Part shown: in pieces, positions 10,102 through 20,800 of the stretch
Layout: each line of letters opens with the position of its first letter
Position numbering within the stretch: position 1 is the first letter of the stretch
Assembly (NCBI GenBank): GCA_036571765.1
Contig: BROE01000007.1
Coordinates: 7,687,796 to 7,751,795, forward strand
DNA: 64,000 bases
Direction of reading: 5' to 3'
DNA from: Plecoglossus altivelis
Lineage: Eukaryota; Chordata; Actinopteri; Osmeriformes; Plecoglossidae
Notes under the pieces: generated by a model
Database searches by the model: none
What the model was told of the DNA's origin: nothing
What the model saw: only the letters and a program-made list of their open reading frames with translations
Program-made: the position numbers and the translations under genes

Positions 10102-10560
10102 TGTAACCACACACACACACTGCTCAACACTGTAACACACACACACTGCTCAACACTGTAACACACACACACACTGCTCTCCACCGTAACACACACACAC
10201 ACTGCTCTCCACCGAAACACACACACACTGCTCTCCACCGTAACACACACACACACTGCTCTCCACCGTAACACACACACACACTGCTCTCCACCGAAAC
10301 ACACACACACTGCTCTCCACTGAAACACACACACATTGCTCTCCGCCGTAACGCGCACATTCATACACACATCTCTGTTGTAACACACACACATTGCTCT
10401 CTGCTGTAACACGCACACACCTCTCCGACTTAACACACACACTGCTCGCTGACATAAAACACACACATGAACATACCGCGTGAACATACCTCTATACCGC
10501 TATAGCACACACTCACACACACCTCACCATTGTAACACAATGCTAACACACACACTGCTC
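10102..10560. repeat. CA minisatellite, right part
   Basis: Continuation of the same array. Copies at 10160-10345 are regular (CTGCTCTCCACCG(T)AAACA + CA run), then decay toward 10560. Confidence 0.93.
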
Positions 10561-10754
10561 TCTGCTGTAGCACACTGCTTGCCGCTCTAACACACATATG
10601 TCCTACATACAACATAGATAAGACACACTGCACACCATCACAACACACATGCATGTACTGTCCCCAGTACACTACACACAGTCCAGTTGTCAAAACCTTC
10701 TACTGCAATGATGCAAATAAACCAAAGCACTTTTCCACAAGATAATCATTTTTA

Positions 10755-11065
10755 CACACACACACACACACGCAACTCACTTCAGCAGAAATAAAACAAT
10801 GAAATGACAGAGAGACCTTAGTGGCCGGCATGGAGCCTGGAACAGCCACCAGAAGACAGGAGCCAAGAGTAATTTAGCTCTATTGTCTAATTCAGCGCTG
10901 AACAGACATCTGTCTCTGTTCATCTGCCCATTCCACACACATACACACTTACACACACACATACACACACACTAACCATCACACACACACATACACACGT
11001 ACGCACACCAAACAGAGAAGCCAACATACACTCACACACTCAAACACACCACTTTTTATACAGAC
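10755..11065. repeat. Interrupted CA repeats with unique inserts
   Basis: CA runs at 10755-10772 and 10935-11050 around a unique stretch (10775-10930). Confidence 0.8.
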
Positions 11066-11291
11066 ACGTGTGGCCTTGCAATGGGATGCTGCAGTGTTGA
11101 CAAATAAACTTTCTCAAAGAGGAGTGCATCTGTGTGTATGTTTGTGAGTGTTTGTATGAATGCACTTGTGTGTGGCACAATCATTCACAAATACAGCAGA
11201 ATGTAGCTAAAGTACTGTTGCGTCATGGCATCCCATCCCACCAGGGAACAAGAGAAAAATATAGAGAGACAGAGCAAGGAAAGAGAACAGA

Positions 11292-11297
11292 AGTGTG

Positions 11298-11332
<35 letters not shown>

Positions 11333-11335
11333 GTG
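11292..11335. repeat. (GT)n microsatellite
   Basis: About 21 GT units with a single TTT interruption. Confidence 0.95.
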
Positions 11336-11399
11336 AAATAGACAGGGAGAGAGCGAGAACCAGAGATAAAATGAGCACGAGACAGAAAGCGATGGAGAT

Positions 11400-11570
11400 G
11401 GAGTAAAAGAGAGAGAGAGGCAGAAAGAGCGAGACAGAAAGAGAGAGGGATTGAGAGTGAGGGAGAGACAGAAAGAGAGAGTCATTGAGAGTGAGAGTGA
11501 GGGAGAGACAGAAAGAGAGAGAGCTGGTTGAAAGAGAGGCAAGAGAAAGGAGAGAGAGCTGAAAGGGAGG
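11400..11570. repeat. GA-rich minisatellite-like tract
   Basis: Purine-rich sequence with a repeated GAGGGAGAGACAGAAAGAG module (about 11455-11520). On the minus strand this is a long polypyrimidine tract just inside the first intron of the candidate gene to its right. Confidence 0.85.
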
Positions 11571-11582
11571 GGGCTGTCTTAC

Positions 11583-11708
11583 CTCAGGTAGGTAGAGGAA
11601 TGTGGGGGGGCACTGCAGAGTGTGGGGTAGCATCCCAGCACCAGACAGCAGAACACAGCCAGAGTTCGCCATGGAGCACAGCATGTGGAGACGAGAAGCC
11701 TTACTCAT
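11583..11708 (-). CDS. Candidate first coding exon, unknown protein
   Basis: On the minus strand an ATG at 11708 opens 42 codons that end exactly at a good splice donor (GAG|GTAAGA; intron begins at 11582), phase 0. The peptide begins MSKASRLHMLCSMANSG and has a mildly hydrophobic middle (CVLLSGAGML). I do not recognise the family. Two further in-frame ATGs follow; the third (ATGG) has G at +4. Upstream is a GA-rich, uORF-poor leader, then a GC-rich block with CCAAT and GC boxes in the right order for a minus-strand promoter. It could instead be a noncoding 5' exon with a chance ORF. Confidence 0.35.
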
Positions 11709-12060
11709 AGAGCCAGCTCCAGATCAAGCTCTCTATCTGTCTGGCTAATCACCTAGCTCTTCTCTAAGCTCAACTCTTTCTCTGCTTTTGTCCTCCTCCT
11801 TTTCCTCTCTCTTTCTTCTTCTCTCCGTCTAACACTCTGTCTGGGAGCTGGTGCCTGTGGAAGTTCGCTGGACGCCAAGAGATGGGGGGTGGACACACGC
11901 GCGCGCACACACACACACACAGGCTGCGCAGGCGAGTGAGCAGGCGAGCGGAGCAGCGTACGAGTGTCGGACTGAGAGTGCTGGTGTGCGGGAGGGACTA
12001 GGGCTCGCTCCTCTTCTCTTCTCCTCTCTTCGCTCCGTTCCTGGCTCTGTTTACTTTGAG
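11709..12060 (-). other. Possible 5' untranslated region of the 11583-11708 exon
   Basis: Sequence between the candidate start codon and the GC-rich block. On the minus strand it is purine-rich (GAGAGAAGAAGAAAGAGAG) and resembles vertebrate 5' leaders. It contains a purine-pyrimidine alternating run ACACACGCGCGCGCACACAC at about 11893-11912 that could adopt Z-DNA. The transcription start cannot be fixed from sequence. Confidence 0.3.
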
Positions 12061-12290
12061 CGAGAGAGAAAGAGGGGAAGCCAATGCACGCGTGCGGGAG
12101 CCTGAGGGGAGGGGCCGGGGGGGAGGGGCCGGGGAGAGGGGATGGGGGGGGGGGGGTGTGTGGGATAAGAAGAGGCGGGCGCAAGCATTCCGGAGCAGAA
12201 AGGGGGGAGGTCCCAGTGAGAGGGAGGGACTGATTGGAGAGGGCGGGGGATGGGTGGGGAGAGGAGGCTGAGGACGGAGAAGCGGAGGAA
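12060..12290 (-). promoter_or_regulatory. GC-rich promoter-like block
   Basis: The most GC-rich nonrepetitive part of this half of the window. It has GAGGGGAGGGGCCGGGG twice (12103-12140), GGGGGCGGG-type GC boxes (12170-12176, 12240-12249) and GCCAATGC (CCAAT, about 12079). Read on the minus strand the order is GC boxes, CCAAT, leader, ATG, which fits a TATA-less promoter driving the exon at 11583-11708. A G run of about 12 at 12145-12156 lies inside it. Confidence 0.35.
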
Positions 12291-12346
12291 GTGTGTGTGT
12301 GTGTGTGTGTGAGCACGCATGTGTGTGTGTGTGTGGTGGGGGTAGT
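12290..12346. repeat. (GT)n microsatellites
   Basis: Two GT runs split by GAGCACGCAT. Confidence 0.9.
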
Positions 12347-12442
12347 GTTTGGGGGTCTCAGGGGTATTCTAACATCAAAAAGGCCAGCGTGTGACACGGA
12401 CGAGAAAGCAAAAATGTGTGCGTCTGAGCGTGTGCTATGCGC

Positions 12443-12443
<1 letters not shown>

Positions 12444-12479
<36 letters not shown>
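12444..12479. repeat. (GT)n microsatellite
   Basis: Pure run of about 17 GT units. Confidence 0.95.
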
Positions 12480-12480
<1 letters not shown>

Positions 12481-12839
12481 ATGGATAGGACAATGAAAAG
12501 AGAGCAGATTCACTTGTTTTGTTCAAGCGGCTTAGCCGGGCTACATCGCTGTAAACGACCAGACACAAACGTCTGCAACACTTTCCACAGTGTTCCCCTT
12601 TCCATACACATACACCCACATGCACAACGACACACTACCACACGCCTGAAACAACATTATCAATTTTTCCTCTCAGTTTCTTTTTCCCTTAAATATGCAG
12701 GCTTCAATATGTACACAAATACATTGATTTCTTTAATCCATTATTCATTTCATGAATCCATTTACCAGGTAGAGAGAAGGAGTGGAGTGTTTCTTGTTTT
12801 CTCCCCAAATAATAAACATCTGCTACGTGTTTATATTTC

Positions 12840-13145
12840 ATATTAATTATATCCTGCCTCCTTGTTTTCACTTCGGGTTCTCTTCCTCTAATTCTCTAAT
12901 GAGTCAAGAGGAAAACTGGAAGTCTTAATTGCAAGGTGGAAAACTCTGCACTAAAAATATAATTTAATTCTAATCTTAAAACAATTAGGCGAGCCACGTA
13001 ACGCTCGTGTTTTAATGCCTCTTCCAATCGCAACACGGCGGAAGGCTTAATTCAATTTCCAGCCGGGCTGTTCTGAGGCGGTGTTAGGACTCCTTCATAT
13101 CCCCTGGAACAATAGCACTAATGACTGAATACTAATGATCTACTG
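12840..13145. promoter_or_regulatory. Candidate conserved noncoding element
   Basis: Unique AT-rich island with many homeodomain-like cores: TATTAATTATATCC, CTAATGAGTCA, CTTAATTGCAAGG, TATAATTTAATTCTAATC, AACAATTAGGCG, CTTAATTCAATTTCC, CACTAATGACTGAATACTAATG. It has no repeats and no useful frame. The style matches vertebrate developmental enhancers; conservation was not tested. Confidence 0.4.
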
Positions 13146-13159
13146 GAGCCTACATACCT

Positions 13160-13301
13160 CCTTCGCTCTCTACCTCTCTTTCCTCTCCCTCCCTCTCAAT
13201 CCCTCTTTTCTCCCTCTCCTCTTTCTCTCTTCGTCTCCATTCCCCCTTTCTCTCCCCCCCCTCTCTCTCCCCCTCTCTCTTTCTCTCTCTGTCTCTCTCA
13301 G
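13160..13301. repeat. CT-rich tract
   Basis: Polypyrimidine stretch ending TCTCTCAG, an acceptor-like string. The sequence after it is open for about 40 codons (VEHWLYYFGVQCKN within it) but lacks a convincing donor. Confidence 0.85.
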
Positions 13302-13740
13302 GAGCTGGGGTAGAGCACTGGTTGTATTACTTTGGTGTTCAGTGCAAAAACCTCCCTGACCGCAGGGAAGTGTGTGATGAGCAGAGGGAGGGTGAGAAGG
13401 AGGAATGGAGGGTGAGAATGGAGGGATGAATTCAGGTTGTAGCCCCGTGAATGAAAGTGCCGCAAGCTGAGAGGCAAGGAGGGGACGGAGAGCGGGGAGA
13501 TATGATGGAGGGATGAAGAAGTCGAGGCGGCTTGTTGAAACTCGAGGTAATAGACTAGTTCACCGCAAGGCTAGACCTGACAGCCATTGGAAAACTCTCT
13601 TTCTTTCTTTCTCTCTCACTCTTTTTCTCTCTCTCGCTCTTCTCAATGAAACTTTCAGAACAGCATCAACCTCAAAAACACACAGTCATTAAGAAAAAGA
13701 TTAGAGTGACAGATAGGGACACAGGAATGTGTGAAGGTGA
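13302..13740. other. Spacer with weak exon-like segment
   Basis: After the acceptor-like TCTCTCAG at about 13294-13301 one plus frame stays open to about 13427. The only nearby donor-like strings (GTGTGT, GTGAGA) are weak. I do not call an exon. Confidence 0.3.
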
Positions 13741-13744
13741 GAGA

Positions 13745-13770
13745 GATATATAGATAGATAGATAGAGGGA
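13745..13770. repeat. (GATA)n microsatellite
   Basis: TATATAGATAGATAGATAGAG, about four tetranucleotide units. Confidence 0.85.
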
Positions 13771-14059
13771 GTAAGATTGAAATACAGAAAGAGAGGGAGT
13801 GAGAGAACGTGAGCGAGAGAGGTAGCGTCCGGTCCTCTACACACTGTGACAGTGGCGTCACACACACCTTCATCTCTCTTCATTTGGACCATGATTACCA
13901 TCCTCTGCATTCCAAGGACACACTCCGCCTGACTGAACGCCACCTTAATACTGAATATCCCATCTAGACAGGATCTACCACTTCATTAGCTCACTGTATT
14001 AGTGTTCACACTCCCCTAGCCGGAGATGAACCAGGATGCATACGCATTTAACTGAAAGA

Positions 14060-14095
14060 GTGAGTGAGTGTGTGTGTGTGTAAGCGTGTGTGTAT
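14060..14095. repeat. Short GT/GAGT run
   Basis: GAGTGAGTGAGTG followed by a short GT run. Confidence 0.8.
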
Positions 14096-14672
14096 ACAGT
14101 CCCACACCTTTTGTGTATAGTTGTGGCGGTATGAAATGCCACTGCTCTTGCTTGTGTTGAGGAGAACCTGACGGTGGGGCTTTGCTAGGGACGGGGTGAT
14201 TACTCCGGACGCTATGAGATCTAATCTTGTTAAGGCCTCGGTGTGTGTGTTGGGTAAGAGTTGACGTGTTGCAACCCGCTCCCTGGTACGGGAACTTCAA
14301 AAGCTTGCAGAGGTCACCTCTCCTTGTGATCATCATATTAGTCTATGCAAATTGGCCTAAGAGCACACACGCATGTGGGGACACACACACCTGCAAAAAC
14401 ACACATTTGGTTGCTCATTATCATAATATACTGCATGTTATTGATCTCAAGGAGCGTCTTAGGAAAGTTCAGGGCAGGTCGAAGTTTCTGTTTCATATGT
14501 ATATCTCTCTACCTTTACAGGGAACTTAGAAGTGGAGTGACATTGAGGCTTCAAAGCCTTCCGGCCCACAACATCAAAGCTAGTTTGAACTTATTGAAAT
14601 ATTTATCATTCTATTCTCCAGGCTGAGTCTTCTGCTTATTGACACAATGCAAAGTGTACTGTAGATAGGACA

Positions 14673-14730
14673 GAGGGAGGGAGGGAGGCAGGGATGGAGG
14701 GAGGGAGGGAGGGAGGGGGGGGGGGGGGAG
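14673..14730. repeat. (GGGA)n with poly-G
   Basis: GAGGGAGGGAGG units followed by a run of about 14 G at 14715-14728. Confidence 0.92.
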
Positions 14731-14930
14731 TGAGAAGTGGCTGTTGGCCGGGGCCATGAGTATGTGTGTGTATATATGTTTTAGTGCAGGAGTGTGTGTG
14801 TTTAGGGGTTGAGCCAAGGAGGGTGTCAATCGCGTTTCCAAAACAGACGACAAAGTTAGAACAAAAAGGCTCCAACTGGGTTGAGAGATGTGGTCTCACA
14901 TAGCAACAGACATGGTATGCAAAAACGCGA

Positions 14931-14970
14931 GCGGCAAGGAGCGGCAAGGAGCGGCGAGGAGAGGCGAGTT
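14931..14970. repeat. 10-bp tandem (GCGGCAAGGA), about four copies
   Basis: Copies GCGGCAAGGA, GCGGCAAGGA, GCGGCGAGGA and GAGGCGAGTT run head to tail. Confidence 0.85.
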
Positions 14971-15180
14971 TGACTCGGCAGGAAAGTCACTTTGAAAAGG
15001 GAGCGAGTGTGTCCCAGCTGGAGAGCGTCGTCGTCGGAGACGAGCCTTGTTGAGAGGAATCAAAGAGGCTTGGGACTTTGACAGGGCCAGACATTAGGCA
15101 TTCCCCTCCCCACGCCCCCAAGGTTACAGTCCTCTGCAAGGTGGAACGCCACTCACAAAGTCAAAAACCTGTAACAATCT

Positions 15181-15362
15181 CCCTCTTTCCCCCTCTCTTG
15201 TGGTCGCCCTGCCTTTTTGTGTGTTTTTTTGGAGTGGGGGGGGGGGGCTTATTGCTGAATCTCATAGTCTCTCTTTCACGCCACACCTCTCTCTCTTTCT
15301 CTCTCTGTCTCTTTGTCGATCACCTTCCCTTTCTCTCAAGCAAACACACTCTCTCCTCATCT
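15181..15362. repeat. CT-rich tract with poly-G
   Basis: Pyrimidine-rich stretch broken by a run of G at about 15236-15247. Confidence 0.8.
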
Positions 15363-15670
15363 TTCCCTGCCTCTGGCTATTCTGTCATATATTTAACGTG
15401 CGGGTCATTTGCTCCCAGCAGCGATTCCTTAAAAGTCAAAAAACTGCTTAGTCTGACATCACTAAACACAAACGCACTGTGCTCATTCTCCCTCTGCTCT
15501 CAGCAAGGGTGAGACAGCAGAGGAATCTGCACAGTCTCAGAAATGAGATACATGTCATACATCACGTCACATGACATACCTGAAGGATGGACATTTTACA
15601 GCGTGTGATGAGGTTTACAGTTTTTAGACTATGGCCAGAACCTTCAACATGTTGCAGGGGCTTAGATTTC

Positions 15671-15995
15671 CTACATGCTGCAGGATCACATTACAGCGTC
15701 TGTAACACTACATGCTGTATCAGCTCGTTACAGCATCTGTAACTCTACATGCTCTATCAGCTCGTTACAGCATCTGTAACTCCACATGCTCTATCAGCTC
15801 GTTACAGCATCTGTAACTTTATATGCTGTATCAGCTTGTTACAGCGTCTGTAACACTACATGCTCTATCAGCTCGTTACAGCGTCTGTAACTCTACTTGC
15901 TCTATCAGCTCGTTACAGCGTCTGTAACTCCACATGCTGTATCAGCTCGTTACAGTGTCTGTAACTCCACATGCTGTATCAGCTCGTTACAGCTT
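15671..15995. repeat. 37-bp minisatellite
   Basis: About eight to nine tandem copies with a TGTAAC period of exactly 37 bp (15701, 15738, 15775). The unit contains CTACATGCT(G/C)TATCAG and CTCGTTACAGC(A/G)TC. Copies differ by a few substitutions and almost no indels. Confidence 0.95.
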
Positions 15996-16013
15996 GTTGC
16001 TGTAGGAGGGGAT

Positions 16014-16132
16014 TTCTGTGTGTAACTTTACATACCGTAGGAGCGGGTTACTGTATGTAACTCTACATACTAAAGGAGCAGGTTACTGCGTGTAACTCTA
16101 CATACTGAAGGAGCGGGTTACTGTGTGTAACT
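16014..16132. repeat. 35-bp minisatellite related to the 37-bp array
   Basis: Three to four copies with TGTAAC at 16021, 16056, 16091 and 16126 (period 35). The unit holds TCTACATACTGAAGGAGC and GGGTTACTG. Its TGTAACTCTACAT core matches the preceding 37-bp unit, so the two arrays probably share an origin. Confidence 0.93.
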
Positions 16133-16559
16133 GCGCAGACATGAGGCAGTGGTCCCAGGGTTGGGACAAGGTCTGGGGGATCAGCTCCATCCTCTGGTGG
16201 CTGAGCCACACAGCAGACCAGACGCCAGGCCTCCATCAGGGGCCAGAGGCATGGAGGGAGCAGGGCTACGATGGAGCTCAGTGGTGTGAGTGGGTGTGTG
16301 GGTGGGTGTGTGTGTGTCTGTATGTAGGAGACATTCTACACGGTCGGAGACACCTGAAACACAGGCAACGCTCCATCTACCTTCCGAAACTCTCGTCAGC
16401 AGATGTCTGAGATGCGCTGATATACCATGGTTCACACCCACACGCACACTGCTGGTAGGGGTTCACACTGAGGCTAAGACTGGGGTAAGGACCTGCTCAG
16501 CTCAATGTGGCACAAATGTTCAAGCTAAGCAATTCACATCAGTATAATACCACTTTGCT

Positions 16560-16640
16560 CTCTCTCCTCTCTCTCTCTACCTCTCACTACCTCTCTCACC
16601 CTTTCACCACTCTCCTCTCAACTTCATCTTCATCCTACAG
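16560..16640 (+). other. Polypyrimidine tract and splice-acceptor-like end
   Basis: Long C/T-rich run (CTCTCTCCTCTCTCTCTACC and on) ending CATCCTACAG at 16640. It reads as a strong acceptor for the small open segment that follows. Confidence 0.4.
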
Positions 16641-16672
16641 TGTATCCTTATGGGTTTGGAGGGTATAGAACG
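16641..16672 (+). CDS. Candidate 32-bp micro-exon, unknown protein
   Basis: Between a strong acceptor (…TTCATCCTACAG) and a donor CG|GTGAGA. Two nucleotides of a split codon are followed by ten codons reading YPYGFGGYRT. Gly/Tyr-rich short exons occur in RNA-binding and scaffold proteins, but I cannot assign a gene. A chance pairing of splice-like strings is quite possible. Confidence 0.25.
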
Positions 16673-16869
16673 GTGAGAAAACTAATGGACGCATCATGCA
16701 CGCACACGCATGCACGCACATACACACAGCCAAACATGAACACACGCATAATAGATTCCAGTGCATTAATGTGAGGTCCTCTGGTGCTGTGTTGGTTTAC
16801 CCTCCCCAGCCGAACTGAAGCTGGCCCCACGCAGAGCTACTTTACACCACACAACAGTGGTACATATGA

Positions 16870-17100
16870 ACTAGCCTGTTCCAATAGGGTTATTAAGGAA
16901 TAATGGTTAGCCTAATTGGAAGGTAATTAGCTTTGGCTGTGAGTTTGTGTGTGCAACGTGTGCGTGTGTGTGCAACGTGTGTGTGTGTGTGTGCTGATTA
17001 GTGCAGCTAGAAGGTGAAGTTTTCTTCCCCAAATGACTCATTACCACGTAGAGAATAATAGCCCCCCTCCGGGCTTGAAATAAACGCACGCTCACAAAGA
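16870..17100. promoter_or_regulatory. Candidate conserved noncoding elements flanking a GT repeat
   Basis: Left half: AATAGGGTTATTAAGGAATA, CCTAATTGGAAGGTAATTAG. Right half: GCTGATTAGTGCAGC and CCAAATGACTCATTACC (AP-1-like TGACTCA). A GT microsatellite (about 16976-16992) separates them. Confidence 0.3.
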
Positions 17101-17243
17101 CATTTGAGGATATACTACAGTACTTTCCAGAAAACAGTGACTAATCTATATTTCCCTACATACTCACCGTGACCCACACGCACACATGGTCACACACCAG
17201 CTCACACACCCTCAGGTTCGTGTATCTGTGATGTCAGCCTTGC

Positions 17244-17425
17244 AAGCGGCGTGTGGTCACGGTGGAGGATGATGTGAAAGGGATGGTGTGGGCAGCGTGC
17301 GGTCATGGTGGAGGATGATGTGGAGGATGATGTGGGCAGCGTGCGGTCACGGTGGAGGATGATGTGGGCAGCGTGCGGTCACGGTGGAGGATGATGTGGG
17401 CAGCGTGCGGCCACAGTGGAGGATG
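17244..17425. repeat. 32-bp minisatellite
   Basis: About five copies of a unit containing GCAGCGTGCGGTCACGG and TGGAGGATGATGTGG, with one internal partial duplication (TGGAGGATGATG twice near 17308-17335). Confidence 0.93.
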
Positions 17426-17683
17426 ATGCCGGTTGTGGTGACTCTGCTCGGTAGGGTGTGATGGAAGTGATGCATCTGACACAGCAGTATTTTATCTGGA
17501 GCCGCTGACACCAGGGCTGTCTGCCAGAGAGAAACCCAGGAACCAGCCGCCTTCCTTGGGCTGGCAGGCTAAGGGAAGCCCTCTGAGGACCGGGTATGGA
17601 GCCTTTAATGTCCTGCAGATCTGTTAAAGGAATATCCATCATGGAGGCTGGTCTGGGTAGACAGGGGCCAACCCAAGCCTCAC

Positions 17684-17765
17684 ACACACGCACGCACGCA
17701 CGCACACACACTCACACACACACTCACACACACACGCACACACACACGCACGCACACACACAGAC
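17684..17765. repeat. (CA)n / CACG-rich repeat
   Basis: CA run with regular ACGC interruptions. Confidence 0.9.
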
Positions 17766-17988
17766 TCATACATGCTCTTCATCCGTCTGTCTTTGTTCGC
17801 TCATTTTAGAACGGCTCTTTCCACTTACGTGTCTTAAGCTCTCTCGGTCGTTCTTCTCTCCACTCTTTCTCCTCTTCTGTTTCGCTCTGCTATTCTGTTT
17901 CTCTTTCTCTATCTCTCCACTGCATCCCTTCTGTATTTCTGGTGTTCTCTTTCGCACTCTCTTGCACACCCTCACTGTGTACCAGCGG

Positions 17989-17990
<2 letters not shown>

Positions 17991-18031
<41 letters not shown>
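17991..18031. repeat. (CA)n microsatellite
   Basis: Pure run of about 20 units. Confidence 0.95.
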
Positions 18032-18033
<2 letters not shown>

Positions 18034-18559
18034 GTTCCCTTCTCGTCTCTTTTTTAATGAAAAAACTCAGCTCAGGCCAGGAACAATTGCAAGGCGTTGG
18101 AGAACAAAGTCGAAGCAACAGAAGGAAGCAGTATGAGTAGAGGAGAGTGAACAGAGGAGAGGGACTGGGTTCAATCTTTATGCATCCAGAAACAAAATAA
18201 CTTCCCTACTCTCTGTGCTGCGCTCCAGTGCGTGCTGGCATCCTGACGTCACCCAGAAGCAATTCTCAATCCTCCTCGTTCTGCTTTAGTACTCCTCATG
18301 GTCAGACGCAATATATCTCCAACACACACACACACACACGCGCGCGGGCATAATATATCTCCTGGAGAATTTAAGCGTACCTCCACCAACATTTGCATTT
18401 CCGTGGAGCGAGGGCGTCTGATTTATAGAAGAGGAGCCCAGGAGCACCATGGGAAATGAGGCGGGCTGAAACAATGTTTCCCAGAGTTCCTGCTGCATGC
18501 CGCTACACGACGCAGACTTTCAGACGGAGAGAGGAAACAGCGGCGGGAAAACTCACTTT

Positions 18560-18830
18560 TGATGTGCGTGTGTGTGCCTGTGTGGGTGTGTGCCTGTGTG
18601 GGTGTGTGCCTGTGTGTGTGTCTGTGTGTGTGTGTGCCTGTGTGTGTGTCTGTGTGGGTGTGTGTCTGTGTGGTTGTGTGTCTGTGCGTGTCTCTGTGTG
18701 GGTGTGTGTCTGTGTGTGTGTCTGTGTGGGTGTGTGCCTGTGTGTGTGTCTGTGTGTGTGTCTGTGTGTGTGTGCGGGTGTGCATGTGTCTGTGTGTCTG
18801 TGTGTGTGTGTGTGTGTGTGTACGCGTGTT
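18560..18830. repeat. GT minisatellite
   Basis: GT array with regular CTGTGTG(G/T)GT modules, imposing a 12-20-bp higher-order period. Cys-Val and Thr-His frames are artefacts. Confidence 0.93.
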
Positions 18831-18844
18831 TGCAACAAATCTTT

Positions 18845-19480
18845 CATGGGGGATGGGGGGCAGCATCTCCATTTGCTGTGATGAAGATGGAGGAGAAGGA
18901 ATTGGATTTGGTTGAAGGTGGAGGGGGGGGGGGTTATCTCTCCATGTTACCTTTCAAGCGTAACTAGTACAACCAGGTTGGGGGGAGGGAGGGAGGTTGC
19001 TACCTGGAATCTCACCCTGCAGACTGGCCCTCCTCTGGCCTCCATCAGTCTGTGCTTGTCCTCATTCCTCCTGCTGTGCCTGAGGGCAGGACAGACTTGG
19101 TAAAAATGCCCTCTAACAGATACAGCCCAGTTACAGGGGACTGTCCTCTAGACACAGGAGTCTGTGTTTGTGTGTGGGGCCATGGTTGTGGGGCGATCAT
19201 TCGAAAAAGGTTGAAAAGAGGTGCTGGTCTTGATACTGTCCAGTGAACAGTGAATCTAAGGCCTCACCCTGCGTAAGGGAGGACTTCATTCAAAAACCAC
19301 TCTGTCAGTGACCATGAAAGGAACAAGCCTGGTTTAGCCCTCTCGTCTGACAGCTGCAGAAGCATATCTGATATTCATCGCCTCCATTGGCCCTTCGCAA
19401 ACCTCAAAGAACCAATCCCAGCTGGCTGCCCTGGATGACCCTATGCTCACCCCTGTCACCTGTCTCCCAATCCAAATCCT
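18845..19480. other. Unique spacer
   Basis: Unique sequence with a G run at 18924-18934 and CCTGCAG followed by about 80 open bases (19023-19100). That stretch lacks a strong donor (GTAAAA) and is not called coding. Confidence 0.4.
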
Positions 19481-19487
19481 CTCATCT

Positions 19488-19592
19488 CTTCATCTCCTAT
19501 CCCCTCCCTCTGCCCTCCCTCCCTCCCTCTGCCCTCCCTCTCTCCCTCCCTCTCCCCTCCTTCTCCCCCTTCCTCCCCCTCTCTTGCTTTCG
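19488..19592. repeat. CT-rich tract
   Basis: Pyrimidine-rich run of CCCTCCCTCTGCC-type modules. Confidence 0.85.
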
Positions 19593-19977
19593 TCTTGGCC
19601 TGTGGTAAGTTTTTTTTATTTAGCTTGGGGCAGAAGACAGTGAAAGATACTGAGCAATAGTGAGAGAAAGACAGAGAGAGTGTGAGATAGAGGTAGGAAT
19701 CGCTGATTCTCAACTGCTGGAGGATCACATGCATTTTACATGACACATCACGACAGTGCAGCCCCGAAGGATGGATGGACGGATGGAGTAAAAATGAGTG
19801 ATGTTATCTCCCGCGGTGTGACCTGTACAGTCCTGCTATCCACAAACTATACAGTTATTCAGTCCTTGCTGGTCCCATGTTTAACCAGGTGAGGGGTCCT
19901 CCACCCACCACACGAGCACTACACTAGCTTTACTACAGCTCCTCATCACACTAGCACCATAGCAACCATAGAGAAGG

Positions 19978-20092
19978 CCCACACCAGCACCACACCAGCA
20001 CTACACCAGCACCACACCAGCACCACACCAGCACTACACCAGCACCACACCAGCACCACACCAGCACTACACCAGCACTACAACAGCACTAC
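19978..20092. repeat. 11-bp minisatellite (CACCAGCAC[C/T]A)
   Basis: About ten tandem copies of ACACCAGCACC/ACACCAGCACT. The ACC and ACT variants are interspersed. Confidence 0.95.
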
Positions 20093-20329
20093 ACTACACA
20101 GAGACCATCTTGATGTGGAACCTATAGAAGTTGACTCTGGCTCACAAACACAATATGTCGGCAGTCAGACTGCATCAGGGACAGGTGTGTGAGCGCGGTG
20201 GTGTGTGTGTGTGCATGTGGGCACGTGTTTGCTGGCAGCATGGGATTGTTCAAAGCCTTGATACCCACTGGCATCACGCTTGCAACCGGTGCAGTTGTTG
20301 AGGAGAAGGGGAACATCTGGCACGGCTGG

Positions 20330-20800
20330 GGACAGGGGAGAGAGGGAGAGAGGGAGAATGGGAGAGAGGAGGAGAGGATGGAGATGGAGTGAGAAGGGTT
20401 GAGAAAGGTTTGGAAGAAATAGGGAAATGGTGGAAGAGTGACTGAAAGAGGAGAGAAAAGACAGACAGGAGGACTAAGAGGGGAAAAAGAAGATACAGGA
20501 AAACAAGATGGTGAGGAGTGTGTGTGTGGATAGAGAGGGAGAGTGGTGTCTGGAGAGAGAGTGGTGTGTGGAGTAGAGAGGGAGAGTGGTGTGTGGATAG
20601 AGAGGGATGTGTGGAGAAGAGAGGGAGAGTGGTGTGTGGAGAGAGAGGGGTGTGTGGAGTAGAGAGGGCTAAGGGGTGTGTGGAGTAGAGAGGGTGAGGG
20701 GTGTGTGTGTGGAGAGAGAGGGTGAGGGGTGTGTGTGGAGAGAGAGGGTTGAAGGGTGTGTGTTTAGAGAGTGTGTGGAGAGAGGGTGAGGAAAGTGAAT
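20330..20800. repeat. GA/GT minisatellite
   Basis: Purine-rich start (20330-20510), then a degenerate array of GGAGAGAGAGGG(T)GAGGGG and GTGTGTGTGGA modules, 20-34 bp each, to about 20790. Confidence 0.9.

Noticed and set aside
13302..13427. Open segment VEHWLYYFGVQCKN after TCTCTCAG
   Set aside because: Weak donors, a stop after about 40 codons and no phase partner.
15671..16132. Possible CRISPR-like array
   Set aside because: Units abut without distinct spacers, there are no cas genes, and the genome is eukaryotic. It is a minisatellite.
19023..19100. CCTGCAG plus 78 open bases to GTAAAA
   Set aside because: Poor polypyrimidine tract and weak donor.
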